The translations under genes were made by a program, and so were the position numbers. The notes under the pieces are model-generated. The model was not told the DNA's origin and did not search any database. It saw only the letters and a list, made by a program, of their open reading frames with translations. This document shows, one piece after another, positions 21,162 to 29,948 of a stretch of DNA of 64,000 nucleotides; within the stretch, counting starts at the first letter, position 1; every line of letters begins with the position of its first letter. The DNA comes from Dokdonella sp. (GTDB taxonomy: Bacteria > Pseudomonadota > Gammaproteobacteria > Xanthomonadales > Rhodanobacteraceae): positions 434,001 through 498,000 of the forward strand of contig JANQAE010000002.1 of NCBI GenBank assembly GCA_024707225.1, given 5' to 3'.

Positions 21162-22592
21162 TTGAAACGCGAACGCCTCCTGCCGCTGATCGTCGCCACG
21201 GCGTTGTTCATCGAGAACATGGACTCGACCGCGATCGCGACCTCGCTGCCGGCGATGGCGGCCGATCTGGGTGTCGAACCGGTCGCGCTGAAGCTGGCGC
21301 TGACCAGCTATCTGCTGGCGCTGGCGGTGTTCATTCCGATCAGCAGCTGGGTCGCCGACCGCTTCGGCGCGCGGCCGACCTTCATGACCGCGATCGGCGT
21401 GTTCCTGCTCGGCTCGCTCGGCTGCGCGGCCGCGCAGTCGCTCGAGAGCCTGGTCGCGGCGCGGTTCGCGCAGGGCATCGGCGGCGCGATGATGGTGCCG
21501 GTCGGCCGCCTGGTCCTGCTGCGCAGCGTGCCGAAGGCCGATCTGGTCCGCGCGCTGAGCTGGCTGACGATCCCGGCGCTGCTCGGACCGATGCTGGGGC
21601 CGGTGCTCGGCGGCCTGATCACGACCTACAGCCACTGGCGTTACATCTTCCTGATCAACCTGCCGATCGGCGTGCTCGGCATCGTGCTGGCCTGGCGCCA
21701 CGTGCCGCTGCTGCGCGAGACGGTCGGGCCGCTCGACTGGCGCGGCTTCGCGTTGTCGGGCACCGGTCTGGCGGCGACCATCTTCGGTCTGGCGACGCTC
21801 GGCCGGCATCTGGTGAATCCCGCGCTGTCGGTCGCCGTCGCGGTGGCGGGGATCGCGATCCTGATGCTGTATGCGATGCATGCGCGGCGGCGCACGCATC
21901 CGCTGATCGACCTGACGCTGTTCGGGCTGCCGACGTTCCGCATCGCCGTGCTCGGCGGTGCCCTGTTCCGGATCGGCATCGGCGCGATCCCGTTCCTGCT
22001 GCCGCTGATGCTGCAGCTCGGCTTCGGCTTCGATCCGCTGCAGTCGGGCCTGATCACGTTCACCTCGGCGGCCGGCGCGATGTTCATGAAGACGATCGCG
22101 ACGCGGATCCTGCGCCGCTTCGGCTTCAGGCCTGTGCTGGTCGCCAATGCGGTGCTGGCCTCGCTGCTGCTGTGCAGCTACGGCCTGTTCGGTCCGCAGA
22201 CGCCGGTCGCACTGATGATCGGCGTGCTGCTGATCGGCGGCTGCTTCCGTTCGCTGCAGTTCACGAGCCTCAACGCGATCACCTATGCCGAGGTCGAGCC
22301 GGCGCGGATGGGCCAGGCCAGCGGCCTGGCCGCGATGGTGCAGCAGGTGGCGCTGGCGCTCGGCGTGACGGTCGGCGGCTATGCGCTCAGCGCCGCCGGC
22401 GCGCTGACCGGCCAGCCGCTCGGTGCGCTCGACAACTACGCGCTGGCGTTCGTCGCGATCGGACTGGTCTCGGCCAGTTCGGTCTGGATGATGCGCGGGC
22501 TGGCGCCCGACGCCGGCGCCGAGATGGCCGGCCGCGCGCGGCCCGGCGAGGAAGTGACCGAGCCGAAACCCGAGGCGCGGCCCGGCAGCTGA
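21162..22592 (+). CDS. MFS transporter, DHA2-like efflux family
   Basis: A 476-residue multi-spanning membrane protein. The first helix carries MDSTAIATSLPAMAADLG, the DHA2 counterpart of the LDxTVVNVALP motif. Motif A follows as SSWVADRFGARP and motif C as IPALLGPMLGPVLGGLI. Likely role: proton-driven export of drugs or metabolites. The frame begins at TTG (21162) with no strong ribosome site; the ATG at residue 20 would cut into helix 1, so TTG is preferred. It converges with the LytTR gene, leaving one base between the stops. No adaptor or outer-membrane partner is adjacent. Confidence 0.85.
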   Translation: MKRERLLPLIVATALFIENMDSTAIATSLPAMAADLGVEPVALKLALTSYLLALAVFIPISSWVADRFGARPTFMTAIGVFLLGSLGCAAAQSLESLVAARFAQGIGGAMMVPVGRLVLLRSVPKADLVRALSWLTIPALLGPMLGPVLGGLITTYSHWRYIFLINLPIGVLGIVLAWRHVPLLRETVGPLDWRGFALSGTGLAATIFGLATLGRHLVNPALSVAVAVAGIAILMLYAMHARRRTHPLIDLTLFGLPTFRIAVLGGALFRIGIGAIPFLLPLMLQLGFGFDPLQSGLITFTSAAGAMFMKTIATRILRRFGFRPVLVANAVLASLLLCSYGLFGPQTPVALMIGVLLIGGCFRSLQFTSLNAITYAEVEPARMGQASGLAAMVQQVALALGVTVGGYALSAAGALTGQPLGALDNYALAFVAIGLVSASSVWMMRGLAPDAGAEMAGRARPGEEVTEPKPEARPGS

Positions 22593-22593
22593 T

Positions 22594-23487
22594 TCAGACG
22601 CGCTCCCTGAGCGCGGCGCGATGGCGGCGGCTGCACGGCAGCACGGTGCCGTCGACCAGATGCAGACGCGCGTCGCCGGTGTCGAGCGGCTCGATCGAGG
22701 CGATGCGGTCGAGATTGACGATGTAGCTGCGATGCACGCGCGCGAAACGGGCCGGATCCAGGCGCGCCTCGATGCCGGCGATCGTGCTGCGCAGCGGGTA
22801 GTCGTGACCGCGGACGCGCAGATTGACGTAGTTGCCGGCGGCCTGCAGCCACTCGATGTCGGCGGCGGCGACCAGGAAGTCGCGGCCGAGCTTGCGCACC
22901 AGGAAGCGCTCGGGCCGGTCGACCGGTTCCAGCGGCGGCCCTTCGTCGGGCGCCGCGAGCAGACTGGCCTCGCCCTGCAGCCGGCGCAGCAGCAGCCGGT
23001 AGACCTCGATCGCCAGCACCATGCCGGCGTAGCTGCGCACGTCCTTGAGGTACTCGTAGCCGAGGCCCGACGCCCAGTCGCCGAAGCCGTAGGTCTGGCC
23101 CATGAAACGGTAGGCCAGCGCGCGCAGGCCGACCATGCCGCCGACGTGGAGCAGGCAGACCACGACGCTGGCGATCAGGTGCAGGCCCAGATAGCGACGC
23201 AGTCCGTCCCATTGCAGCGGCACGCGCCGCGTGAACCAGACCAGGCACGGCACGATCGCCAGCCACAGCAGCGCGCTCGAGAACTCCCAGACCGCCGGCT
23301 CCCAGTCGGCGACGTCGAGCCCGACGCGATGCGCGTCCATCAGCACGGTCACGCTGTTGCCGATCGCGTTGGCGAGGATCGTGCCGACCCAGAAGCCGAT
23401 CTCGGCCAGCCGCTGCCATGGCCGGTAGCGGTCATAGGCGGACGGCGCCGGGGCGGGCGAGGCGGCAGGCGTGGACATGGCGCGCAT
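22594..23487 (-). CDS. Membrane-bound LytTR-family transcription regulator
   Basis: A 297-residue protein. The N-terminal half has four hydrophobic segments (for example LAEIGFWVGTILANAIGNSV and YLGLHLIASVVVCLLHVGGM). The C-terminal 100 residues form a LytTR DNA-binding domain: RFLVRKLGRDFLVAAADIEW, LQAAGNYVNLRV, FARVHRSYIVNLDRI and the end VDGTVLPCSRRHRAAL. There is no receiver domain, so it probably senses a membrane signal directly. The start may be 23487 or the ATG 9 bases later (MSTPAAS). It is divergent from the acyltransferase gene, a pairing frequent in Xanthomonadales, and may regulate it (inferred). Confidence 0.88.
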   Translation of the reverse strand: MRAMSTPAASPAPAPSAYDRYRPWQRLAEIGFWVGTILANAIGNSVTVLMDAHRVGLDVADWEPAVWEFSSALLWLAIVPCLVWFTRRVPLQWDGLRRYLGLHLIASVVVCLLHVGGMVGLRALAYRFMGQTYGFGDWASGLGYEYLKDVRSYAGMVLAIEVYRLLLRRLQGEASLLAAPDEGPPLEPVDRPERFLVRKLGRDFLVAAADIEWLQAAGNYVNLRVRGHDYPLRSTIAGIEARLDPARFARVHRSYIVNLDRIASIEPLDTGDARLHLVDGTVLPCSRRHRAALRERV

Positions 23488-23726
23488 GGTAGGGCGTGCG
23501 ATCCGGTTTGCCGACCCCGCGCCCGCGCCGACGCCGGCGTCGTGCCCGGCCGGACCGCCCCGGACGGTGCCGCGGCGTCGCGCGGGCGGAGGGCGGCGAC
23601 GGACGTCCCAACCGGTCCCCGCGGGACCGCGTCTCGTCCCGCGGCCGCGCGGCCGGTCACTTTCGGCTGGTCGGCGCGCATTCCACGGAACAGGCTGTCC
23701 CGGTCCCTTGACGACCAGGAGCCTCG

Positions 23727-24926
23727 ATGGAACGCCGTTACGATCTGGACTGGGTGCGCGTGTGCGCGTTCGGCGTGCTGATCCTCTATCACGTGGGCAT
23801 GTACTACGTAAGCTGGGACTGGCATGTGAAGAGTCCGCAGGCCGGTCCGGCGCTCGAGCCGTTCATGCTGCTGAGCGCGCCGTGGCGTCTGTCGCTGCTG
23901 TTCCTGGTGTCCGGCGCGGCGACGGCCTTCCTGTTCGGCAAGGCGCAGGCCGCGCGGGCGGCCGACGGGCGTCTGCGCTTCTTCGGGCCGCGCTCGTGGC
24001 GCCTGCTGCTACCGCTGGTGTTCGGCATGCTGGTGATCGTGCCGCCGCAGGCCTATTACGAGCTGCTCGATTCGCGCTATCCGGGCGGCTACCACGACGG
24101 CTACCTGGCGTTCTGGCTGCGCTACCTGAAAGCCGACTCGAGCTTCTGCGACGACGACGGCTGCCTGCGCCTGCCGACCTGGAACCATCTGTGGTTCGTC
24201 GCCTATCTGTGGGTCTACACGATGGTGCTGGGGCTGCTGGCCGTGGCGGCGCCGCGGACGGTCGAGCGTCTGCGCGCCGGGCTGGCGCGCGCGCTCGGGG
24301 GCTGGGGTCTGCTGGTCTGGCCGATCCTGTTCCTGGCGGCCGCGCGCATCGGCCTGATCGGGCGCTTCGGCTCCACGCACGCGCTGATCGACGACGGGTA
24401 CAACCACGTGCAGTACCTCGGCGTGTTCGTGGCCGGCTTCCTGATCGCGCGCAGCGGTCCGGTCTGGGATGCGATCGAGCGCCGCCGCTGGCCGGCCCTC
24501 GGGCTCGCGCTCGGCGCCTGGATCTTCATCGCCGCGTACTTCGCCGCCTACGCCGACACCGATCCGCCGGCAGCGCTGCGCCAGATCCAGCGCGCGGTCT
24601 GGGCCGTGCAGCAGTGGTGCGCGATCGTCGCGGTGCTCGGCTTCGCGCGGCGCTTCGCGTCGCACGACGGTCCGCTGCTGCGCTACCTGGTGCCGGCGGT
24701 GTTCCCGGTCTACATCCTGCATCAGACGCTGATCGTCGTGCTGGCCTACGAACTGCGGCCGCTGGCGCTGCCGCCGCCGCTCGAGGGGCCGCTGCTGGTG
24801 GCACTGACGCTGGCCGGCTGCTTCGGCGGCTACGAGCTGATCCGCCGGATCGGCTGGCTGCGGCCGCTGTTCGGTCTGAAGGCGCAGCCGCGAACGGACC
24901 GGCGGGCGGCCCTCTCCGCGCCGTGA
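23727..24926 (+). CDS. Acyltransferase-3 family membrane protein
   Basis: A 399-residue protein with about ten hydrophobic helices. The start RRYDLDWVRVCAFGVLILYH carries the R/D and H positions expected in helix 1 of acyltransferase-3 proteins (OpgC/MdoC-like). Other typical parts are LFLVSGAATAFLFG, NHLWFVAYLWVY and VFPVYILHQTLIVV near the end. It would transfer acyl or succinyl groups to an extracytoplasmic glycan; the acceptor is unknown. AGGAG lies upstream of the ATG. It is divergent from the membrane LytTR regulator. Confidence 0.88.
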   Translation: MERRYDLDWVRVCAFGVLILYHVGMYYVSWDWHVKSPQAGPALEPFMLLSAPWRLSLLFLVSGAATAFLFGKAQAARAADGRLRFFGPRSWRLLLPLVFGMLVIVPPQAYYELLDSRYPGGYHDGYLAFWLRYLKADSSFCDDDGCLRLPTWNHLWFVAYLWVYTMVLGLLAVAAPRTVERLRAGLARALGGWGLLVWPILFLAAARIGLIGRFGSTHALIDDGYNHVQYLGVFVAGFLIARSGPVWDAIERRRWPALGLALGAWIFIAAYFAAYADTDPPAALRQIQRAVWAVQQWCAIVAVLGFARRFASHDGPLLRYLVPAVFPVYILHQTLIVVLAYELRPLALPPPLEGPLLVALTLAGCFGGYELIRRIGWLRPLFGLKAQPRTDRRAALSAP

Positions 24927-24951
24927 CGGACCGGCGTGGCTTCGGTCGCGC

Positions 24952-24980
24952 TTTCATGTAACATACAAAGTTATATGAAA
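24952..24980. promoter_or_regulatory. Inverted-repeat operator over the Rrf2 start codon
   Basis: TTTCATGTAAC, 7 bases, then GTTATATGAAA form an 11-base inverted repeat with a single mismatch. The right arm contains the Rrf2 start codon, so binding here would block its own expression. It is strikingly AT-rich against the background. Confidence 0.65.
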
Positions 24981-25430
24981 AGCGACAGTCGTCTCTCCTC
25001 GGTGCTGCACGTCCTGCTGCACATGATCCACAGCGATCGCCCGCTGACTTCCGAAGCGCTCGCCGGCTACCTCGGGACGCATCCGGTCGTCGTGCGGCGC
25101 ACGCTGGCCGGCCTGCGCCGGCTCGGCTACGTCGATTCGGCCAAGGGCCACGGCGGCGGCTGGGTCGTGCGCTGCGATCCGGCCGCGGTCACGCTGCGCG
25201 ACGTCTATGCCGCGGTCGGCGCACCGCCGTTGCTCGCGATCGGGCACCGCACGCCCGATCCGGTCTGTCTGGTCGAGCAGGCCGTCAACGCCGCGTTGGA
25301 CGAGGCGTTCCAGGCGGCCGAGGCGGTCGTGATCGGCCGTCTGGGCAGCGTCACGCTGGCCGCGCTGGCGGCCGATTTCGGGCGACGCCTGGCCGCCCAC
25401 CCCAGAGAGGAAACCTTGCATGGTCACTGA
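24975..25430 (+). CDS. Rrf2-family transcriptional regulator (non-Fe-S type)
   Basis: A 151-residue protein starting at MKSDSRLSSVLHVLLHMI. The winged helix is visible in LTSEALAGYLGTHPVVVRRT, with the wing GHGGGWVVR. The three closely spaced cysteines that hold Fe-S clusters in IscR/NsrR are absent; only isolated cysteines (in RCDPA and PVCLVEQ) are present, as in YwnA-like members. The ATG at 24975 is chosen because it lies inside the palindromic operator. It overlaps the FAD oxidoreductase by 11 bases, so both form one unit. A redox or thiol-reactive signal sensed through the single cysteine near PVC is plausible but inferred. Confidence 0.88.
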   Translation: MKSDSRLSSVLHVLLHMIHSDRPLTSEALAGYLGTHPVVVRRTLAGLRRLGYVDSAKGHGGGWVVRCDPAAVTLRDVYAAVGAPPLLAIGHRTPDPVCLVEQAVNAALDEAFQAAEAVVIGRLGSVTLAALAADFGRRLAAHPREETLHGH

Positions 25431-26322
25431 AGCGACCGATCGCGTCGACGTCGCCGTGATCGGCGGCAGCTATGCCGGTCTGTCGGCGGCCCTGCAGCTG
25501 GCGCGTGCGCGCCGGCGCATCGCCATCATCGATGCCGGCCTGCGGCGCAACCGGTTCGCCGCGCATGCGCACGGCTTCATCGGCCAGGACGGCCGTGCGC
25601 CCGGCGACATCGTCGCGGCCGGCCGTGCCGACCTGCTGGCCTATCCGACCGTGCGCTGGCACGCCGACACGGCCGTCGCGGCGCAGGCGGACGGCGAGGG
25701 CTTCCGCGTCGCGCTCGCCGGCGGTGCCGCGATCCGGGCGCGCCGGCTCGTGCTGGCGGTCGGGGTCGAGGACCGTCTGCCGCCGTTGGACGGTCTCGCC
25801 GAGCGCTGGGGTCGCAGCGTCTTCCATTGCCCGTACTGTCACGGCTACGAACTCGACAACGGCCGCATCGGCGTACTGGCGTCGAGCGAGCTGTCGCAGC
25901 ATCACGCGATGCTGCTGCCGGACTGGGGCCGCGTGACGCTGTTCACCGACGACCGCTACGCACCCGATGCCGCGCAGCGCGACGCGCTGATCTCGCGCGA
26001 CGTCACGATCGAGCCCGCAGCCGTGGCGCGCATCGTCGACACCGCCACCGTCGTGCTGGCCGACGGCAGGCGGATCGAGCTCGACGGCCTGTTCACGCTG
26101 AGCCGCACCGCGGTCAACGGCACGCTGGCCGACCAGCTCGGCTGCACGACCGAGGCCGGTCCGCTCGGTGCATACCTGCGCACCGACCAGACCCGGGCGA
26201 CGTCGGTGCCCGGCGTCTACGCCTGCGGCGACGCGGCGCGCATGGCCGGCAGCATCGCATTCGCGGTCGCCGACGGCATGCAGGCCGGCGTCGCCGCGCA
26301 TCAATCGCTGATCGCCGCCTGA
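25420..26322 (+). CDS. FAD-dependent thioredoxin-reductase-like oxidoreductase
   Basis: A 300-residue flavoprotein with the FAD-binding start DVAVIGGSYAGLSAALQLAR. The redox-active pair CPYC (C137/C140) sits in HCPYCHGYE, and the C-terminal FAD motif is VYACGDAARMAGS. The NADPH-binding domain is degenerate: after RIGVLASSELSQHHAMLL no clear GxGxxA dinucleotide motif is seen, so the electron donor is unclear. The partner is unknown because no thioredoxin is adjacent. It is co-transcribed with the Rrf2 regulator, which probably controls it in response to redox or electrophile stress (inferred). Confidence 0.88.
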   Translation: MVTEATDRVDVAVIGGSYAGLSAALQLARARRRIAIIDAGLRRNRFAAHAHGFIGQDGRAPGDIVAAGRADLLAYPTVRWHADTAVAAQADGEGFRVALAGGAAIRARRLVLAVGVEDRLPPLDGLAERWGRSVFHCPYCHGYELDNGRIGVLASSELSQHHAMLLPDWGRVTLFTDDRYAPDAAQRDALISRDVTIEPAAVARIVDTATVVLADGRRIELDGLFTLSRTAVNGTLADQLGCTTEAGPLGAYLRTDQTRATSVPGVYACGDAARMAGSIAFAVADGMQAGVAAHQSLIAA

Positions 26323-26394
26323 GCGCTCCTGCGCGGATCGGCGGGCCGCGCCGCGCGCGGTCCGCACGCCGCTGCGGCACGGAATGTTAGTGAT

Positions 26395-26421
26395 AGTTTC
26401 ATACGTTATGTAAGTGAAACT
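26395..26421. promoter_or_regulatory. Inverted repeat related to the Rrf2 operator
   Basis: AGTTTCA, 13 bases, then TGAAACT. The arms share TTTCAT/TGAAA with the operator at 24952-24980, and the centre holds GTTATGTAA. The region is AT-rich. It may be a second Rrf2 site controlling whatever is transcribed rightwards from here. Confidence 0.45.
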
Positions 26422-26482
26422 TGCATGCGCCGATCCGTTGTGCCAGCCTGCGATCACGACACGGCACTTCAGGGAGAAGACC

Positions 26483-26755
26483 ATGCGGACTGATGCGGCA
26501 GCGCGATCCAGCGCTCGAGGACGGACGCGGCAAGGCGCCGCTCCGCGCCGGCCGATGGCCCGAGTCGCGGCCGATGCCGGCCCGCCGCGTCGCCTGAGCG
26601 CTGCGCCGCGCGATTCGCTCGCGTCGCGGCCGTGCCGCTCGCATCGCTCCCGTATGCGCTTGAGCCTGCGCCGCGCGCCGCCGGCTCGCGCACGCCGCTC
26701 CCGTTTCGATCCCGCATCGCGGCCGCCGGGCCGGGGGAGGGCGCACCCGAACTGA
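26483..26755 (+). CDS. Doubtful small Arg-rich ORF
   Basis: Not recognised. A 90-residue frame starts with ATG 6 bases after AGGGAG and about 60 bases downstream of the operator-like repeat, which is the layout of a real gene. Its composition (about a quarter arginine, no hydrophobic core, low complexity) is what random GC-rich DNA gives. It may be a decayed or frame-broken gene. Confidence 0.22.
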   Translation: MRTDAAARSSARGRTRQGAAPRRPMARVAADAGPPRRLSAAPRDSLASRPCRSHRSRMRLSLRRAPPARARRSRFDPASRPPGRGRAHPN

Positions 26756-26859
26756 GTCCAGCGCGATACCTCATCGATGTGGTGTGGCGTCGTCCGGTTG
26801 CCTGGGGCAGGCATGGGCCGGTCGGCAATGAAACCGACAACCGAAGGAGATATGCACCG

Positions 26860-27423
26860 ATGAAATTCCATCTGATCCTCGCCGCTCTGGTCGCCTTTCC
26901 GATCGCCTGCCAGGCGGCCGATCTGCAGTCGCGCGAGCAGCCCCCGGCCTATATCGACGCGAGCATGCAGCCGGCGTTCGATACCGAAGTCCAGCGCCGC
27001 CGCGACATCGAGCAGTTCCTCGCACCGATCAAGTCCGCACAGGACCTGCAGGCGCATCTGGCGAACCGGCTCGGACGCGGATCGCCGCTGGATGCGCTGA
27101 GTCCGCATGCGCGCGAGCGCTTCCTCGCCGGTCTCAGCTTCAATGCGCGCGGCCTGACCGGCTATCGCTACGACGATGTCGAGGCCGAGCTCAGCGTGAG
27201 CCAGGCATTCGAGCTGCTCGGCCTGTTCGGCGTGCAGGACACGCTGCGGATCCTGCATCTGCGCCAGACCACCGACCGTGACGCGCAGCTGCTCGGCCTG
27301 TACGTGAACGGCGGCGAGCACGTCGCCGCCGACCACTACAACTACCGCTGCGCAAGCCGCGCCTCGTGCGAGTTCAGCCGCAACTTCATCTGCATGACCG
27401 GCTGCGCCGCCTACATCGAGTGA
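26860..27423 (+). CDS. Hypothetical secreted protein with C-terminal cysteines
   Basis: A 187-residue protein of unknown family. The ATG at 26860 is chosen because AAGGAG precedes it and it opens a signal peptide (MKFHLILAALVAFPIACQAA). The middle is helical (DTEVQRRRDIEQFLAPIKSA). The C-terminal 30 residues contain four cysteines (RCASRASCEF and ICMTGC), suggesting two disulfides in the periplasm. The thioredoxin-like gene lies 72 bases downstream on the same strand and might act on such disulfides, which is only a guess. Confidence 0.7.
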   Translation: MKFHLILAALVAFPIACQAADLQSREQPPAYIDASMQPAFDTEVQRRRDIEQFLAPIKSAQDLQAHLANRLGRGSPLDALSPHARERFLAGLSFNARGLTGYRYDDVEAELSVSQAFELLGLFGVQDTLRILHLRQTTDRDAQLLGLYVNGGEHVAADHYNYRCASRASCEFSRNFICMTGCAAYIE

Positions 27424-27495
27424 CGGCGCACGGGCCCCGGCCCGGCCGGGGCCCGACCCGCCTGCGCGCACCCGCACGATCCGAGACCCGACACG

Positions 27496-28413
27496 ATGCC
27501 GATGACCGTCACACGCCATGGCTGGATACTCGCGCTGGCATTCGGCGGCGCGCTCCTCGGACTCGGCGGCGCGTTCGCCTCGACGCCCGCGCCGCGCGAC
27601 CTGCAGGCCGACTACGATGCGCTGGTGGCCGTGCAGACCCGCGCGATCGACCGCTCCGAGGCCGAGCGCGCCGCGACGATCGCGGCAAGCTACCGCGAGC
27701 GCTTCGGCACGCTGAGCGCCGCGGAGCTCGACGCGCTGCCCGATGCCTCGCTCGATCTGCTGTTCCGCGCGGCCGAGATCCCGGTCGGCTACACGCTCGA
27801 TCCGTACTACGCCGAGCAGATGAGCGCGGCCTACGAGCGGCTCGCGGCGCGCTCGCGCGTCGAACCGCGCCATCGCCGTTCGATGTTCGAGGCCTGGGTC
27901 ATGGTGCGGCGCTTCGCTGCGGCGCGCCGCATCGCCGATGCCGCGCCGGACGCCGGCCATCTGCCGCTGCTGCAGGCGACGCCGGTGCCGTCCGGCACCG
28001 CGGCGCTGTGGGCGCCGGGGGAGGGCGCCGACACGCTGACACGTCGGCCTGCCGACCTGACGCAGCCGCGGATCGTCGTGGTCTCGCATCCGTTGTGTGG
28101 CTTCAGCCAGAACGCGGCCCGCCAGATCGCCGCCGACCCCGAGCTCGGGCCGCGCTTCGCGAAGCAGTCGCTGTGGCTGCTGCCGCAGACGGCGACGCTC
28201 GACGTCGACCAGGTCCGCGCCTGGCAGAACGCGCACGCGCCGTACCGGATGGCCTACGTCGACCTGCAGCGCGACTGGCCCGGCATGGACGAGTGGGGGA
28301 CGCCGACGTTCTATTTCTTCAAGGACGGCCGCGTCGTCCACAAGGTCGTCGGCTGGCCGGCCGACGGGCGCAAGGCCGATCTGCTCGAGGGCCTGGCCCG
28401 GATCGGCGGCTGA
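27496..28413 (+). CDS. Periplasmic thioredoxin-fold protein with CGFS motif
   Basis: A 305-residue protein with an N-terminal hydrophobic signal/anchor (residues 10-28), a helical region (35-160) and a C-terminal thioredoxin fold from about 190. The active-site position reads HPLCGFSQNA with C201 and S204, so there is only one cysteine in place of CxxC. The cis-proline loop and following strand are WGTPTFYFFKDG and VHKVVGW. CGFS is the signature of monothiol glutaredoxins, but the rest looks like thioredoxin. It could act as an isomerase- or reductase-like protein via mixed disulfides, or be non-catalytic. It follows the cysteine-containing secreted protein. Confidence 0.75.
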   Translation: MPMTVTRHGWILALAFGGALLGLGGAFASTPAPRDLQADYDALVAVQTRAIDRSEAERAATIAASYRERFGTLSAAELDALPDASLDLLFRAAEIPVGYTLDPYYAEQMSAAYERLAARSRVEPRHRRSMFEAWVMVRRFAAARRIADAAPDAGHLPLLQATPVPSGTAALWAPGEGADTLTRRPADLTQPRIVVVSHPLCGFSQNAARQIAADPELGPRFAKQSLWLLPQTATLDVDQVRAWQNAHAPYRMAYVDLQRDWPGMDEWGTPTFYFFKDGRVVHKVVGWPADGRKADLLEGLARIGG

Positions 28414-28915
28414 GCAAGCGCTTCGCGCGCGATCCGCGACGCCCGGCCATCCGGGGCCGCAGCCGGCCGCTGCCGCACTGTGGTCGCGGCCGGCACACGC
28501 TTGATCGCAGGGTGTCCGGGGGCTGCATCCGGTACGGCGGCCACGCCCGTGACCTTGCGGCCCTGCGTCCGTTGCCGATCGCCCGCCGCTGCGGTGTGTC
28601 GCAAGCAGCCGGCATCCGCCGCCGGTCGACGCGGCTTCCGACCGCCGGTCGCATCGCGGCCCGTATCGGTCCGGCGACCGCGCCTGCGCCCTCGGCGTCG
28701 ACCGCTCGCGCGCCGGTGCATCGGATGCGCAAGTCGCTGATTTCACGTCCCGATAAGCACCTCGTCATGAGTCCGTGATGGCAGCGGAGCGGTCTGGGTG
28801 ATCGAATGCAGCGGTCCGGTCCGCTCAGCTGCGGTCCGGCACGCTCATCCGACTGTCCGTGTCGCCGGCCATGCGCCGACGCGCGCCGGCTCCGTATCCA
28901 GAGGTCGAATCCGTC
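28414..28915. other. 502-bp gene-free interval
   Basis: No reading frame with a ribosome site or recognisable motif, no clear hairpin terminator and no tRNA. The last 20 bases hold the GAGG ribosome site of the next gene. Confidence 0.5.
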
Positions 28916-29896
28916 ATGCTCGCGACATCCGCTGCTCCGTTCCCCCTGGCGCTGCTCCTGGCGCTGCCGTTCACGGCCGATGCGGCCGGCTGGCTGCCGG
29001 CCGAAGGTGCCGGCGTGTGCTCGGTCACCGACGTGGACTTCTCCGACGCACTACACGGCTTCGCAGCCGGTGCGTTCAACTGCGGCCTGGTCACCGCCGA
29101 CGGCGGCCTGACCTGGACCGAGATCGACGTGGTGCCGCAGCAGGGTCAGAGCCTGCTGTTCGGCCATGCGGCCGACGCCGACACGTTCTACGCGGCGCGT
29201 CAGAGCCTGTACCGCAGCATCGATCGCGGCGCGACCTGGGTCGAACTGCCCGCGCTCGGCGCGGCCGGCGGCGGCAGCGTGTTCGACATGCATTTCGCCG
29301 ATGCGCAGCACTGGGTCGCGATCAAGGGCGGCCAGATCCACGTCACCGACGACGGCGGCGACAGCTGGACGCTGGCGTTCCCGGGCAAGTTCAACATCAA
29401 CTTCGACGAGCTGCACGCACCGGACGCGAACATCCTCTATGCGACCGGCGGCATCATACGCAGCTCCGGCGAGCTCGGCTCGGTCCTGCGCAGCGACGAT
29501 GCCGGCGCGACCTGGACCCTGCTGACGTTCACGCACGGCAAGATCAACGCGGCCGACTTCCTCAGCGCCGACCACGGCATCGTCTCGACGCAGAACCAGG
29601 GCATGTTCGAGACGCTCGACGGCGGCCAGACCTGGACGCGCATCGGCGACACGCCGGGCGATACGCCGCTGCTCGACCTCAGGCATCGCGGCACGCATTG
29701 GTATGCGGCCAGCTACGGCGGCTGCCTGTACGAGTCGTTCGATCTGGCCCGGACCTGGCAGACCGGCTACTGCGATCCGTCCGAACGCGCACTGGCGACG
29801 CTGTCGGTGCGTGGCGGCGCCGTCGTCGCCGCCGGCAACGACGGCCTGGTGCTGTTCGAGGACCGCATCCTGCACGCCGATTTCGAGTCGCCCTGA
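28916..29896 (+). CDS. Secreted beta-propeller protein with Asp-box (BNR/YCF48-like) repeats
   Basis: A 326-residue protein with a signal peptide (PFPLALLLALPFTADAA). At least six repeats of the type S/T-x-D-x-G-x-T-W follow: TADGGLTWTEI, SIDRGATWVEL, TDDGGDSWTL, RSDDAGATWTLL, ETLDGGQTWTRI and the degenerate SFDLARTWQTG. These are Asp-box hairpins of a six- or seven-bladed propeller, related to YCF48/Hcf136-type and sialidase-like folds. There are no catalytic sialidase residues that I can identify. It is probably a periplasmic or surface binding protein. Its 3' end faces the winged-helix regulator with 52 bases between them. Confidence 0.82.
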   Translation: MLATSAAPFPLALLLALPFTADAAGWLPAEGAGVCSVTDVDFSDALHGFAAGAFNCGLVTADGGLTWTEIDVVPQQGQSLLFGHAADADTFYAARQSLYRSIDRGATWVELPALGAAGGGSVFDMHFADAQHWVAIKGGQIHVTDDGGDSWTLAFPGKFNINFDELHAPDANILYATGGIIRSSGELGSVLRSDDAGATWTLLTFTHGKINAADFLSADHGIVSTQNQGMFETLDGGQTWTRIGDTPGDTPLLDLRHRGTHWYAASYGGCLYESFDLARTWQTGYCDPSERALATLSVRGGAVVAAGNDGLVLFEDRILHADFESP

Positions 29897-29948
29897 GCGA
29901 TCCGTCCGACGCGGCCGTCATCCACCGCCGACGGCGCGCGCGGCCGGC

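Larger units (their letters stand above)
26323..26859. other. 537-bp interval with an operator-like site and an uncertain small frame
   Basis: Contains the inverted repeat at 26395-26421 and the small frame at 26483-26755. The rest (26756-26859) leads into the next gene's ribosome site (AAGGAG at 26844). No other feature was recognised. Confidence 0.5.
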
